DNA from: AC-32 sp963719275
GTDB taxonomy: Bacteria; Actinomycetota; Thermoleophilia; Gaiellales; Gaiellaceae
DNA: 64,000 bases
Assembly: GCA_963719275.1 (NCBI GenBank)
Contig: CAVRBT010000010.1
Location: forward strand, 124,001 to 188,000
Direction of reading: 5' to 3'
Position numbers and translations under genes: made by a program. This document shows positions 15,659-24,207 of this stretch, one piece after another; the stretch's first letter is position 1, and every line of letters starts with the position of its first letter. The notes under the pieces were generated by a model that did not search any database, had not been told where the DNA came from, and saw nothing but the letters and a program-made list of their open reading frames with translations.

Positions 15659-18627
15659 GCGAGCTCGAGCACGACCTCCGGGAGGCTGTCGAAGGCGAGG
15701 TGCGGTTCTCGCCCGGCGACCGGGCGCTCTACTCCGCGACCGGGGCGAACTACCGGCAGCTGCCGATCGGCGTCGTCGTCCCGCGCTCCACGGACGACGT
15801 CGTCGAGACGATGCGGCTCTGCCGGGAGCACGGCGCGCCGCTCCTCGCGCGGGGCGGCGGCACCGGCCTCGCGGGCCAGACGACGAACGTGGCGGTCGTG
15901 ATCGACTTCTCCAAGTACCTGAACCGCGTGCTCGAGATCGACTCCGAGCAGCGGCTGGCGCGCGTCGAGCCGGGCCTGATCCTCGATCACCTCCGGCACA
16001 AGGCGGAGGAGGAGCACCAGCTCACCTTCGGGCCGGACCCCTCGACGCACGAGTACTGCACGCTCGGCGGGATGATCGCGAGCAACTCCTGCGGCGTCCG
16101 TTCGATCATGGCCCAGTTCTACGGGCCGGGCCCGCGCACGTCCGACAACGTCCACGAGCTCGAGGTGCTCCTCTACGACGGCCGGCGCCTGCGCGTCCGC
16201 GAGGGCACCTCGGGCGACGAGGAGATCGACCGCCGTTTGCTCGAGCTGCGCGACCGCTACGCCGAGCTGATCCGAGACCGCTACCCGAAGATCCCGCGGC
16301 GCGTCTCCGGCTACAACCTCGACGACCTGCTCCCGGACAACGGCTTCCACGTCGCCCGCGCCCTCGCAGGCACCGAGGGCACCTGCGTCACCTACCTCGA
16401 GGCGACGGTGCACCTGATCCACAGCCCGCCGGCGCGGTCGCTGCTCGTGCTCGGCTACGAAGACGCCTTCGTCGCCGGCGACCACGTGCCGCAGATCCTG
16501 GCGCATAAGCCGCTCGGGCTCGAAGGCATGGACGACACCCTCGTGGACGACATGACGCTACTCGGCCTGCACGTGCACGACCTCTCCGCCCTACCGGCGG
16601 GCCACGGCTGGCTGCTGGTCGAGTTCGGCGGCGACTCGAAGGACGAGGCCGACGAGAAGGCGCAGGCGCTGATGGGCGAGCTCGAAGTCGGCAAGGACGG
16701 GCTGCGCGGGATGAAGCTCTACGACCAGCCCGAGCAGGAGCAACACGTCTGGAAAGTGCGCGAGGGCGGTCTCGGCGCGACCGCCTTCCTCCCCGGGAAG
16801 GAGGACGCGCACGAGGGCTGGGAGGATTCGGCGGTCCCGCCCGAGCGGATCGGCGACTACCTGCGCGACCTGCAGAAGCTCGCCTCGGAGCACGGCTACG
16901 AGAGCTCGCTCTACGGCCACTACGGCAACGGCTGCGTGCACGCGCGCTGGAACTTCGACCTCTCGAGCAGGCCGGGCCTCGCGAAGTACCGCGCGTTCGT
17001 CGAGGAGGCCGCCGACCTCGTCGTCTCCTACGGCGGCTCGATCTCCGGCGAGCACGGCGACGGCCAGTCGCGCGCGGAGCTGCTGCCGAAGATGTTCGGG
17101 CCCGAGCTCGTCGAGGCGTTCCGCGAGTTCAAGTCGATCTGGGACCCAGACTGGAAGATGAACCCCGGCAAGGTCGTCGACCCGGACCCGCTCGACTCGC
17201 ACATCCGTCTCGGCCCGGAGACGTTCAACCCGCCGCAGGTCTCCACCCACTTCCCCTTCCTGAACGACGGGGGCTCGCTCGCCCACGCGACGACGCGCTG
17301 CGTCGGCGTCGGCAAGTGCCGCCGCACCGAGGGCGGCGTGATGTGCCCGAGCTTCATGGTCACGCGCGAGGAGATGCACACGACGCGCGGACGCGCGCAC
17401 CTGCTGTGGGAGATGCTGAACGGCGAGGACCTGCGGATGTGGCACGACGGGGCCGTGGACGAGGCGCTCGACCTCTGCCTCTCCTGCAAGGGCTGCACGA
17501 ACGACTGCCCGGTCTCGGTCGACATGCCGACGCTGAAGGCCGAGTACCTTTCGCACCGCTACAGGCGGCGGCTGCGGCCGCGCGCGGCCTACGCGTTCGG
17601 ACTGATCGACCAGGCGGCCCGGGTGGCCTCGAGGGTGCCAACGGTTGCCAACGCGATCACGAAGACGCCGTTCTTCAAGGTCGCGGCGGGCATCCACCCG
17701 CAGCGCCGGGTGCCCGAGTTCGCGCCGCTGACGCTCAAGCAGTGGTTCGAGCGACGGCCGCTGCGCAACGGCGGGGGCAGGCGCGTGATCCTCTGGGCGG
17801 ACACGTTCACGAACTACCTCGAGCCCGAAGTCGGCATCGCCGCGGTCGAGGCGCTCGAGGACGCGGGCTTCCACGTCGTCGTCCCACGCGGCCACCTCTG
17901 CTGCGGCCGGCCGCTCTACGACTACGGCATGCTCGATCTCGCCGAGGCCTACCTGCGCAAGGTGCTCTCGGCGCTGCGCGACGAGATCCGCGCGGGGACG
18001 CCGCTTGTCGGCGTCGAGCCCAGCTGCGTCGCGGTCTTCAGGGACGAGCTGCTGAAGCTGTGGCCGATGGACCAGGACGCGAAGCGGCTGGCCGAGCAGA
18101 CGCACCACTTCGCGGACTTCCTCGTGTCCTTCGCCGACGGCTGGCAGCCGCCGCAACTGCACCGGAAGGCGCTCCTGCACGGGCACTGCCACCAGCAGGC
18201 GACCGGCGGCACCGGCCCCGACGCGACGCTGCTCGAACGGATGGGCCTCGAGGTGGAGGAGCTCGACGCCGGCTGCTGCGGGATGGCCGGCGGCTGGGGC
18301 TACGAAGAGGGCCACTACGACGTCTCGATCGCTTGCGCCGAGCGCGTGCTCCTGCCGAAGGTGCGCGAGGCACCGCCCGAAGCCGTGATCGTCGCGGACG
18401 GCTTCTCGTGCCGCAGCCAGATCGAGCAGGCCCAGGCCGGGCGCCGCGCGCTGCACGTCGCGCAGGTGCTCGCGCTGGGACGGCAGTTCGGCCCGCAAGG
18501 GCCCTCCAGGCCGTATCCGGAGCGCGCCGCTCCACCTCGCCCCGCTGGAAGCCGCCATGGCCTCCGCACGGCCGCAGTCGCAGCGGGCGCCGCCGCGGTG
18601 GCCGGCGCAGTCGCAATCAGGAAGTAG
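15655..18627 (+). CDS. FAD/Fe-S oxidoreductase fusion (YdiJ-like, GlcD+GlcF), probable 2-hydroxyacid dehydrogenase
   Basis: 990 residues. Residues about 40-270 are a PCMH-type FAD domain (PLLARGGGTGLAGQTTN). The FAD-oxidase C domain runs to about 520 (YGHYGNGCVHARWNFDL; GGSISGEHGDGQSRAELL). An iron-sulfur segment (CLSCKGCTNDCPVSVDMP) and two CCG domains (LCCGRPLYDYG; CCGMAGGWGYE) follow. This is the YdiJ architecture, used to oxidise D-2-hydroxyacids such as D-lactate or D-2-hydroxyglutarate. A hydrophobic tail at the C terminus may dock it to the membrane. It is the last gene of the catabolic run. Confidence 0.9.
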   Translation: MSELEHDLREAVEGEVRFSPGDRALYSATGANYRQLPIGVVVPRSTDDVVETMRLCREHGAPLLARGGGTGLAGQTTNVAVVIDFSKYLNRVLEIDSEQRLARVEPGLILDHLRHKAEEEHQLTFGPDPSTHEYCTLGGMIASNSCGVRSIMAQFYGPGPRTSDNVHELEVLLYDGRRLRVREGTSGDEEIDRRLLELRDRYAELIRDRYPKIPRRVSGYNLDDLLPDNGFHVARALAGTEGTCVTYLEATVHLIHSPPARSLLVLGYEDAFVAGDHVPQILAHKPLGLEGMDDTLVDDMTLLGLHVHDLSALPAGHGWLLVEFGGDSKDEADEKAQALMGELEVGKDGLRGMKLYDQPEQEQHVWKVREGGLGATAFLPGKEDAHEGWEDSAVPPERIGDYLRDLQKLASEHGYESSLYGHYGNGCVHARWNFDLSSRPGLAKYRAFVEEAADLVVSYGGSISGEHGDGQSRAELLPKMFGPELVEAFREFKSIWDPDWKMNPGKVVDPDPLDSHIRLGPETFNPPQVSTHFPFLNDGGSLAHATTRCVGVGKCRRTEGGVMCPSFMVTREEMHTTRGRAHLLWEMLNGEDLRMWHDGAVDEALDLCLSCKGCTNDCPVSVDMPTLKAEYLSHRYRRRLRPRAAYAFGLIDQAARVASRVPTVANAITKTPFFKVAAGIHPQRRVPEFAPLTLKQWFERRPLRNGGGRRVILWADTFTNYLEPEVGIAAVEALEDAGFHVVVPRGHLCCGRPLYDYGMLDLAEAYLRKVLSALRDEIRAGTPLVGVEPSCVAVFRDELLKLWPMDQDAKRLAEQTHHFADFLVSFADGWQPPQLHRKALLHGHCHQQATGGTGPDATLLERMGLEVEELDAGCCGMAGGWGYEEGHYDVSIACAERVLLPKVREAPPEAVIVADGFSCRSQIEQAQAGRRALHVAQVLALGRQFGPQGPSRPYPERAAPPRPAGSRHGLRTAAVAAGAAAVAGAVAIRK

Positions 18628-18636
18628 ACAGCGGCG

Positions 18637-18849
18637 TCAGCCGGCGAACTCCGCCGCCTCGGCATCCTCGACGACCTCCGCAGGCGACGGGGGTCTCTCG
18701 AGCAGCTCCACCATCTCCTCAGCGAGGGGGTCGCCGGTTGCGCGGTAGCGATCGACCGCCTGGGTGAGGTCGTAGTCGGTCTGCCGCAGCTCGACGTCAG
18801 GCCCCAGCACTGCCCAGAACGCCGCTCCTACTCGTCCCTCGTAGGGCAT
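18637..18849 (-). CDS. Possible small protein or gene remnant
   Basis: From ATG 18849, 70 residues begin MPYEGRVGAAFWAVLGPD and end in an acidic helix. Coding character continues upstream (RERWLLGSVG) but no start codon is found before the frame meets the secreted-protein gene. It may therefore be the truncated tail of a larger gene. It converges with the FAD/Fe-S gene. No family recognised. Confidence 0.35.
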   Translation of the reverse strand: MPYEGRVGAAFWAVLGPDVELRQTDYDLTQAVDRYRATGDPLAEEMVELLERPPSPAEVVEDAEAAEFAG

Positions 18850-18956
18850 CCCGACGCTGCCGAGCAGCCAGCGCTCGCGAAGTGGGGCCGCCTCGCCGGC
18901 TCCGCGTTCGCGAGCGCCCGCCAGCTCCGACAGCGCCCGTTCGGCGTTGCCGCTTG

Positions 18957-19688
18957 TTACTCGATCGTGAGGTGGTACGTGAAGCGCTTGTCGTGCCCGA
19001 TCGTGTTCGTCCCGTGGACGACGACGAGGTGCTCTCCCGGAGAAGGCGGCTTGAGCAGCATGAAGAACCCGTCCAGAACCACCGGCTGCGGGGTCCCGGT
19101 GATGCACGGGTCGAGGACCGGCTGCAGGCTGGGGTCGCCCGTGATCGTGAAGAGGTCGTCCGAGGCGAAGCGGTAGCTCATGACGTTGTCGAGCGGCCGC
19201 CCGTCGACGCTCACCTCCAGGAAGTCGACCGTGTCCAGCACGGCCTTTGCATCCGCGCGCAGGAAGTCGAAGAGCGACTGGCCCGGCGCCGGCTCGAAGC
19301 CGAACTCGGGCGGGCACGGGTACGTGTCGACGGCCGCCCCGATGTAGAGGAAGAGGGCCTTGCCGTGGGGAATCGTGCACCAGCGTTCCCCGCTGAAGAC
19401 CGGAGGCCCGGCGATGCGGGCGATGAACCACACCGGGCCTTCCTGGGCGACGGCGCAATTGGCGCCGGTCGGATCGAAGAGCGGGCTGCGGTCGAGCGGC
19501 TGCCCGTAGATCCACTGGGTCGCGCGTTCGCCCCACGTCGCCATGTCGGCCCCGTACGGGTGTGCGTCGAGCGGGAACACGATCGAGTTCTGATTCGGTG
19601 TCGCTCCGGCGGCTCCGGCGGCGGTTGCGACCTGGACGGCCGCGGCCACGCACGCCGCGGCGAGCGCGAGCTGAGCAAGTCGGCGCAC
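18957..19688 (-). CDS. Secreted protein of unknown function
   Basis: 243 residues from GTG 19688, chosen because AAAGGAGG lies 5 nt upstream; the open frame extends further but has no such site. A signal peptide (VVRRLAQLALAAACVAAA) leads into a mature domain with MATWGERATQWIYGQP, GPVWFIARIAG, CTIPHGKALFLYIGA and a closing beta strand (HDKRFTYHLTIE). This layout matches a family of uncharacterised exported proteins with W-rich starts and a PxGKALFxP motif. Function unknown. Confidence 0.75.
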   Translation of the reverse strand: MRRLAQLALAAACVAAAVQVATAAGAAGATPNQNSIVFPLDAHPYGADMATWGERATQWIYGQPLDRSPLFDPTGANCAVAQEGPVWFIARIAGPPVFSGERWCTIPHGKALFLYIGAAVDTYPCPPEFGFEPAPGQSLFDFLRADAKAVLDTVDFLEVSVDGRPLDNVMSYRFASDDLFTITGDPSLQPVLDPCITGTPQPVVLDGFFMLLKPPSPGEHLVVVHGTNTIGHDKRFTYHLTIE

Positions 19689-19865
19689 GACATCCTCCTT
19701 TGGAAAGGACTCTCCTCGGCCGGAGTCGGGAGTCCCGCTCCGACGAGGAGAGGCTACGACTCTCCGCGTCGGCAATTCGCGCCGTTTCCGGACGAACGAG
19801 GAGACGCTGCGGTTCATGTCCGGATCCGGCCGAAAACAGGTTGTCGTCCCCGCTATACCTTCGCC

Positions 19866-21103
19866 GTGGCGGAGTTCGGAGCCGTTGTGACTGTCTGCCG
19901 CGCCGTGCGGCTGATCCTCGACGGCGCACTCGACGTCGACAACGAAGAGGCGCTGGGCTCGCGACTCGGGGTCTCGGCTCGCCACCTGCGAAGGCTCTTC
20001 CAGGAGCACCTCGGCGTGACGCCGGACGGTGTCGCGCGATCGTCGAGGACGCACTTCGCGCGTCGGCTACTGGACGACACCGATCTGAGCGTGCTCGAGA
20101 TCGCGTTTGCGGCCGGCTTCGGCAGTGTCAGGCAATTCAACCGCTCCTGCCGAGAGGTCTTCCGAGCCTCACCACGCGAGCTGCGGGCGCGGCGCCGGGT
20201 TACCGACCGCCTGGTCGCCGACGGCGGGCTGCCGCTCCGGCTCGCGTATCGCGGACCGCTCGACTGGACGGCGCTGATCGAGTACCTCGGCGCGCGCGCG
20301 ATTCCCGGCGTGGAGCAGGTCTCGGGCGACACCTACCGGCGCACGGTCGTCGTCGACGGCGACCCGGGCGTGATCGAGCTTCGACCGGGCGATCGCGAGG
20401 GGATCGTGCTCGTCGTGCACCTCCCGCACTGGGAAGAGCTGACCCACGTCGTCGAGCGCGCGCGCCGCATCGGCGGCCTCGATCTGGACATCGCCGAAGC
20501 CGAGCGACACCTCGCCCGCGACGACGTGATCGGGCCGATGGTGCGGGCCCGCCGCGGGGTCCGGGTTCCCGGAACCTGGGACCCCTTCGAGACGGTGTCC
20601 GAGCGATCGTCGGGCAGCAGGTCAGCATCGCCGCCGCGAACACGATCGCGAGCCGTCTCGTCGCCCGACTCGGAACCCCCGTGCCGGGTCTCTCGCAACT
20701 CGGGCTGACCCACACCTTCCCGAGCGCCCAGACCGTCGCGGAGGCGGACCTCCACGGTCTCGGGCTCCCGCCGGCCCGCGCCGAAGCCGTACGCGCCTTC
20801 GCGCGCGCGGTCGTCGAGGGAGATGTCCGTCTCGACGGCAGCGCCGGCCTCGAGGAGCTCGTCGGCTCCATGACGGCCATCGCCGGGCTCGGCGACTGGA
20901 CGGCGAACTACGTCGCGCTCCGCCTCGGAGAGCGGGACGCGTTCCCGGCCAACGATCTCGGCCTCCGCCGGGCGCTCGCGGGCTACGCCGAGGCGACACC
21001 CGTCGAGCTGGCCGAGCGCTGGCGGCCCTGGCGCGCGCTGGCGGCCACGCAGCTGTGGTCGGCGAGCGTTGCGCCGATCGATCTCGCACGCGGCGCTGCA
21101 TGA
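19866..21103 (+). pseudogene. AraC-HTH/AlkA-type DNA-3-methyladenine glycosylase, one-base frameshift
   Basis: The first part from GTG 19866 encodes an AraC helix-turn-helix (SRLGVSARHLRRLFQEHLGV, then LLDDTDLSVLEIAFAAGFG) and an AlkA N-terminal domain (LPLRLAYRGPLDWTALIEYL). The frame breaks near 20594 within GACGGTG. One extra G gives RVPGTWDPFETGVRAIVGQQ and then the HhH-GPD domain (GLGDWTANYVALRLGERDAF with an Asp in FPAND). The Ada methyl-acceptor zinc domain is absent. As sequenced it would be truncated at about 280 residues. Indel error and true mutation are both possible. Confidence 0.8.
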
Positions 21104-21546
21104 ACGGTGATGCCGCCAGCGCTTCGGTGACACCGGTCCTCGACATCCGGACGTACAAGCTTCGTCGCGGCAGGCGAGAGCGGTTCGATCGCATCCTGCG
21201 CGAGGAGGCACTCCCGTTGCTGCAGCGCGTCGGCATCGACGTCGTCTGCTTCGGGCCGTCGCTCGTCGACGACGACCACTACCTACTGGTCCGCGGATTC
21301 GCCTCCCGTGCGGAGCGCGACGAGCAGCTGCGCTCGTTCTACGGCAGCGAAGCGTGGCGGCGGCGGTTCGCAGCACGGGTCGAGCCGTTGATCGCGAGCT
21401 ACCACGTCGTCGTCACCCCGGCGAGCCCGTTCGCGATCTCAGGCGGCGATGCCGCGTGGAAGTCGACGAAGAAGTCGCGGTCGACCTCCATGCCGCCGTT
21501 CGGATCGCAGTTCACGCGCAGCAGCCACGAGCGCAGCTCCGGGTAG
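21100..21546 (+). CDS. NIPSNAP-like protein with aberrant C terminus
   Basis: 148 residues; ATG 21100 overlaps the glycosylase stop. Residues 14-105 fit the NIPSNAP dimeric alpha-beta barrel (LDIRTYKLRRGRRERFDRIL, DDDHYLLVRGFAS, FYGSEAWRRR). After about residue 107 the sequence runs antisense through a methanethiol oxidase relic and loses family resemblance, so the true end was probably lost by rearrangement. Function of NIPSNAP proteins in bacteria is unclear. Confidence 0.7.
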   Translation: MNGDAASASVTPVLDIRTYKLRRGRRERFDRILREEALPLLQRVGIDVVCFGPSLVDDDHYLLVRGFASRAERDEQLRSFYGSEAWRRRFAARVEPLIASYHVVVTPASPFAISGGDAAWKSTKKSRSTSMPPFGSQFTRSSHERSSG

Positions 21547-21645
21547 AACTGGTTGTCCCACGTCGAGTAGAGCGAGTTCGTGACGTAGAGGCGGCGGCCG
21601 TCGAGGGACAGCTGCAGCATCTGTGGCCCACCGTCGAGATCGCGG
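21455..21645 (-). pseudogene. C-terminal relic of SBP56-type methanethiol oxidase (selenium-binding protein family)
   Basis: The minus strand reads GGPQMLQLSLDGRRLYVTNS, then SLYSTWDNQFYP and a DRDFFVDFH end, the conserved C-terminal segment of SBP56 proteins. Only about 60 codons remain. The normal final residues and everything upstream are missing, with unrelated sequence on both sides. It overlaps the aberrant end of the NIPSNAP gene on the other strand. Confidence 0.7.
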
Positions 21646-21659
21646 CCGGCGTCGCTCGA

Positions 21660-22383
21660 CGCGCCCAGCAGCCCGCCGAGCCGAGCACGTAGTCCCCGGC
21701 GCCAAGGGGGTGCTGCTGTTTCGCCTACCTCGTGCTCAACCGATTCCGCCCGGTCGACCGCGACGAGCTGCTGAACGCGGTTTACGGCGAGGGCGCGACG
21801 TCCGACCACCAGCCGCCTCAGCGTCCTGCTCTCGAAGCTGCGCCGGGCCCTCGGACCGGAGCGGCTCCCCGGACGCGCTCACCAGCTCGAGCTCGTGCTC
21901 CCCGCGGACACGTTCGTCGACGTCGAGGCGGCGCTCGAAGCCCTGCATCGCGCCGAGTCGCAGGTAGTGCGCGCCGAATGGGCGGAGGCCTGGGGTCCCT
22001 CCGGGGTCGCGTACCACGTCGCCAGCAGGCCCCTGCTGCCGGGTCTCGAGCAACCGTGGCTGGACGACTGGCGTCGGCGGCTCGACGACGTTCGGCTGCG
22101 CGGGCTCGAGTGCTTCGCAGCAGCGCGTCTCGGTCTCGGCGGCCCGACGTTGCCCCAGGCCGCAGAGTGCGCACGCCAACTGATCGAGATCGCGCCGTTC
22201 CGCGAGAGCGGCCACGTGATCCTGATGGAGGCGCTCGAGCAGCGCGGCAACATCGCGGAGGCGCTCCGCGTCTACGACAAGCTTCGCGTCATGCTCCGCG
22301 ACGAGCTGGGCGTCGCGCCGAGCCCGGCCGTACAGACCGTCCACCGACGGCTTCTCGGCCAGACGACCAAGACGACGGCTTAG
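21660..22383 (+). pseudogene. BTAD (SARP-like) transcriptional activator, truncated and twice frameshifted
   Basis: Coding sequence begins abruptly with EHVVPGAKGVLLF, shifts frame at about 21718 to FAYLVLNRFRPVDRDELLNA, shifts again near 21805 to SRLSVLLSKLRRALGPERLP, and continues in frame through the bacterial transcriptional activator domain (LPADTFVDVEAALEALHRAE ... DELGVAPSPAVQTVHRRLLG) to a stop at 22383. The N-terminal start is missing where it abuts the SBP56 relic. The last 162 codons alone (ATG-less, CTG/GTG only) could not make a working regulator. Confidence 0.75.
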
Positions 22384-22388
22384 ATCTC

Positions 22389-22553
22389 CTAGGCCTGGGC
22401 CAGGATGTCGTCCCGCGCAACCTTGCCGACGAGGTCAGGATGGTCACTCGCGAGGTGCGCCTGGGCCTGCTCCCACAGCTCGTCGTCGTCCTCGCCCTCG
22501 ACGACCTTCCCGCACACGCAGTTGATTCGCCTGAGTCGCTTGATCTGCTCCAC
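22389..22553 (-). CDS. DUF1059 family small protein
   Basis: 54 residues from GTG 22553; an in-frame ATG at 22649 would add a low-complexity arginine-rich leader that lacks family character. The core INCVCGKVVEGEDDDELWEQ and HLASDHPDLVGKVARDDIL is the DUF1059 signature, with paired Cys and a late SDHPD. The role of the family is unknown. It lies between the BTAD relic and the formate dehydrogenase operon. Confidence 0.72.
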   Translation of the reverse strand: MEQIKRLRRINCVCGKVVEGEDDDELWEQAQAHLASDHPDLVGKVARDDILAQA

Positions 22554-22635
22554 CAGGCCATCGTAGGCAACGCGGCGCCGCCGCCGCCAGGCGTCGCCGT
22601 CTGACGCTGCGGTTGCGCGCCCGTCGCAGGCGCGG

Positions 22636-22728
22636 CGACAATCGAGCATGATGCGCGAGCCAATGACCGTCGCGTGTGCCCAGGTCGAGCCGGTGCCAGA
22701 CGTGTCGCGCCTCGAGGAGCGAACCTAG
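22636..22728 (+). pseudogene. Duplicated 5-prime fragment of the nitrilase gene
   Basis: GCGACAATCG, MREPMTVACAQVEPV and the DNA around them (22634-22695) closely match the leader and first codons of the nitrilase at 11771-11830 (MREPVTVACAQVEPV). The match ends after GAGCCGGTG. A short unrelated tail then reaches a TAG at 22726-22728, directly before the formate dehydrogenase GTG. It encodes only 26 residues and is best read as a recombination scar. Confidence 0.75.
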
Positions 22729-24207
22729 GTGGACGCGCTCCGCTTCGCCTCGCTGCTCGACGAGTTGCCGGCTGAGCGGACGAGTCTGCTCGACAACCTC
22801 GGCCGGATCCGGCGCGAGGTCGGTCCCGTCACGCCCGAGCTCTCTGACGCCCTCGCCGACCATATGAACATCCGCCGCGGCGAGGTGGACGAGGTCGTCT
22901 CGTTCTACTCGTTCCTCGGCGTCCCGGCCGATGCCGTCCGCGTCTGCATCGGGCCGGTCTGCGACTGCCTGGGAGCACGGGATCTGCTGGCTCGCGAGCG
23001 AGAGCACTCGAACGGCGTCGTGCTCGGCGTCGAGTGCCTCGGCCACTGCGACCTCGCCCCGGTCCTCACTCGGGGCGACGTGGTCGAGCCCACGGTCGCG
23101 CACCGGGGGAATGGCTTCCTGCTGGAACCGGACGACATGCGGGACCCGCCGGAGGTTGCACCCGACGAGCTGCTCGCCGCACTCGAGGAGTCGGGTTTGG
23201 CCGGGATGGGTGGCGCGGGCTTCCCGACCTGGCGCAAGTGGGACGCGGTGCGGCGTGAGCCCGGGCCTCGCGTGGTGATCGTGAACGCCGACGAGGGCGA
23301 GCCCGGGACGATCAAGGATCGCTATGTGATGGAGCTCCGGCCTCAGTTGATGCTCGAAGGGCTCGCGCTGGCGATGCGCTTCTGTGAGACGGAGGAGGCG
23401 TACGTCTACCTTCGCGAGGAGTACGCGACGTCCCGCGCCCGGCTCGCGGAGTCGATCGAGGCACGCCAGTTGCCGGTTCGGATCGTCGTCGGAGCCGGCT
23501 CGTACGTGTGCGGCGAGGAAACGGCGATGCTCGAGTCCATGGAGGGCAGGCGCGGGATGCCCCGCCTTCGCCCACCGTTCCCGGCACAGTCCGGGTACCT
23601 CGGCCGCCCGACGCTGATCAACAACGTCGAGACGCTGGCGCACGTGGCCCGGATCGCGCGCGGCGAGTGGACGCCGGCCCGTCTCTGGTCCGTCTCCGGC
23701 GCCGTACGCGAGCCCGGCTGCTACGAGGCGCCGCTCGACGTCACCGCACGGGAGCTGATCGACGACTTTGCCGCGGGCGCGACCGAGGAGATCGGCGCGA
23801 TCGTCCCCGGCGGCGCGGCGAGCGGAATCCTGCCGCCCTCCGCCCTCGACGTCCCGCTCACCCGGGAAGCACTCGCCGACTGGGGCGCGTCGCCCGGCTC
23901 GGCAGGCCTTCAGGTCTTCCCTGCCTCCTACCCGACGCTGCGCCTTGTCTCCGAGACGATGCGCTTCTTCGCCGAGGAGTCGTGCCAGAAGTGCACGCCG
24001 TGCCGGATCGGCACGCGGGGGGTGCTCCATGCGCTCGAGGAGCTGGCGCACGGCGAGACCGCGATGCCGCGTGAGCAGATCGAGGAGTGGCTCGACGCGA
24101 TGGTCTCGACTTCGATCTGCGGCCTCGGCCAGGCTGCGCCGGTCCCGGTGCGCGGCGCGTTCCACCACTGGCCGGAGCTGTTCGCCGAGCTGGGGAAGCC
24201 ACGGTGA
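22729..24207 (+). CDS. NAD-dependent formate dehydrogenase diaphorase subunit (NuoE-NuoF fusion)
   Basis: 492 residues. Residues 1-130 are a thioredoxin-like 2Fe-2S NuoE/HoxE domain (FYSFLGVPADAVRVCIGPVC ... CLGHCDLAP, four Cys). The NuoF part binds NADH and FMN (GLAGMGGAGFPTWRKW; NADEGEPGTIKDR) and ends in a 4Fe-4S site (ESCQKCTPCRIGTRG plus a later Cys in SICGLG). It passes electrons between the formate dehydrogenase catalytic subunit and NAD. GTG start; its stop overlaps the next start (GTGA). Confidence 0.92.
   Translation: MDALRFASLLDELPAERTSLLDNLGRIRREVGPVTPELSDALADHMNIRRGEVDEVVSFYSFLGVPADAVRVCIGPVCDCLGARDLLAREREHSNGVVLGVECLGHCDLAPVLTRGDVVEPTVAHRGNGFLLEPDDMRDPPEVAPDELLAALEESGLAGMGGAGFPTWRKWDAVRREPGPRVVIVNADEGEPGTIKDRYVMELRPQLMLEGLALAMRFCETEEAYVYLREEYATSRARLAESIEARQLPVRIVVGAGSYVCGEETAMLESMEGRRGMPRLRPPFPAQSGYLGRPTLINNVETLAHVARIARGEWTPARLWSVSGAVREPGCYEAPLDVTARELIDDFAAGATEEIGAIVPGGAASGILPPSALDVPLTREALADWGASPGSAGLQVFPASYPTLRLVSETMRFFAEESCQKCTPCRIGTRGVLHALEELAHGETAMPREQIEEWLDAMVSTSICGLGQAAPVPVRGAFHHWPELFAELGKPR

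Noticed and set aside
16591..18558. 655-codon minus-strand frame under the FAD/Fe-S gene
   Set aside because: Mirror of codon bias in the real gene; no domain, no ribosome site.
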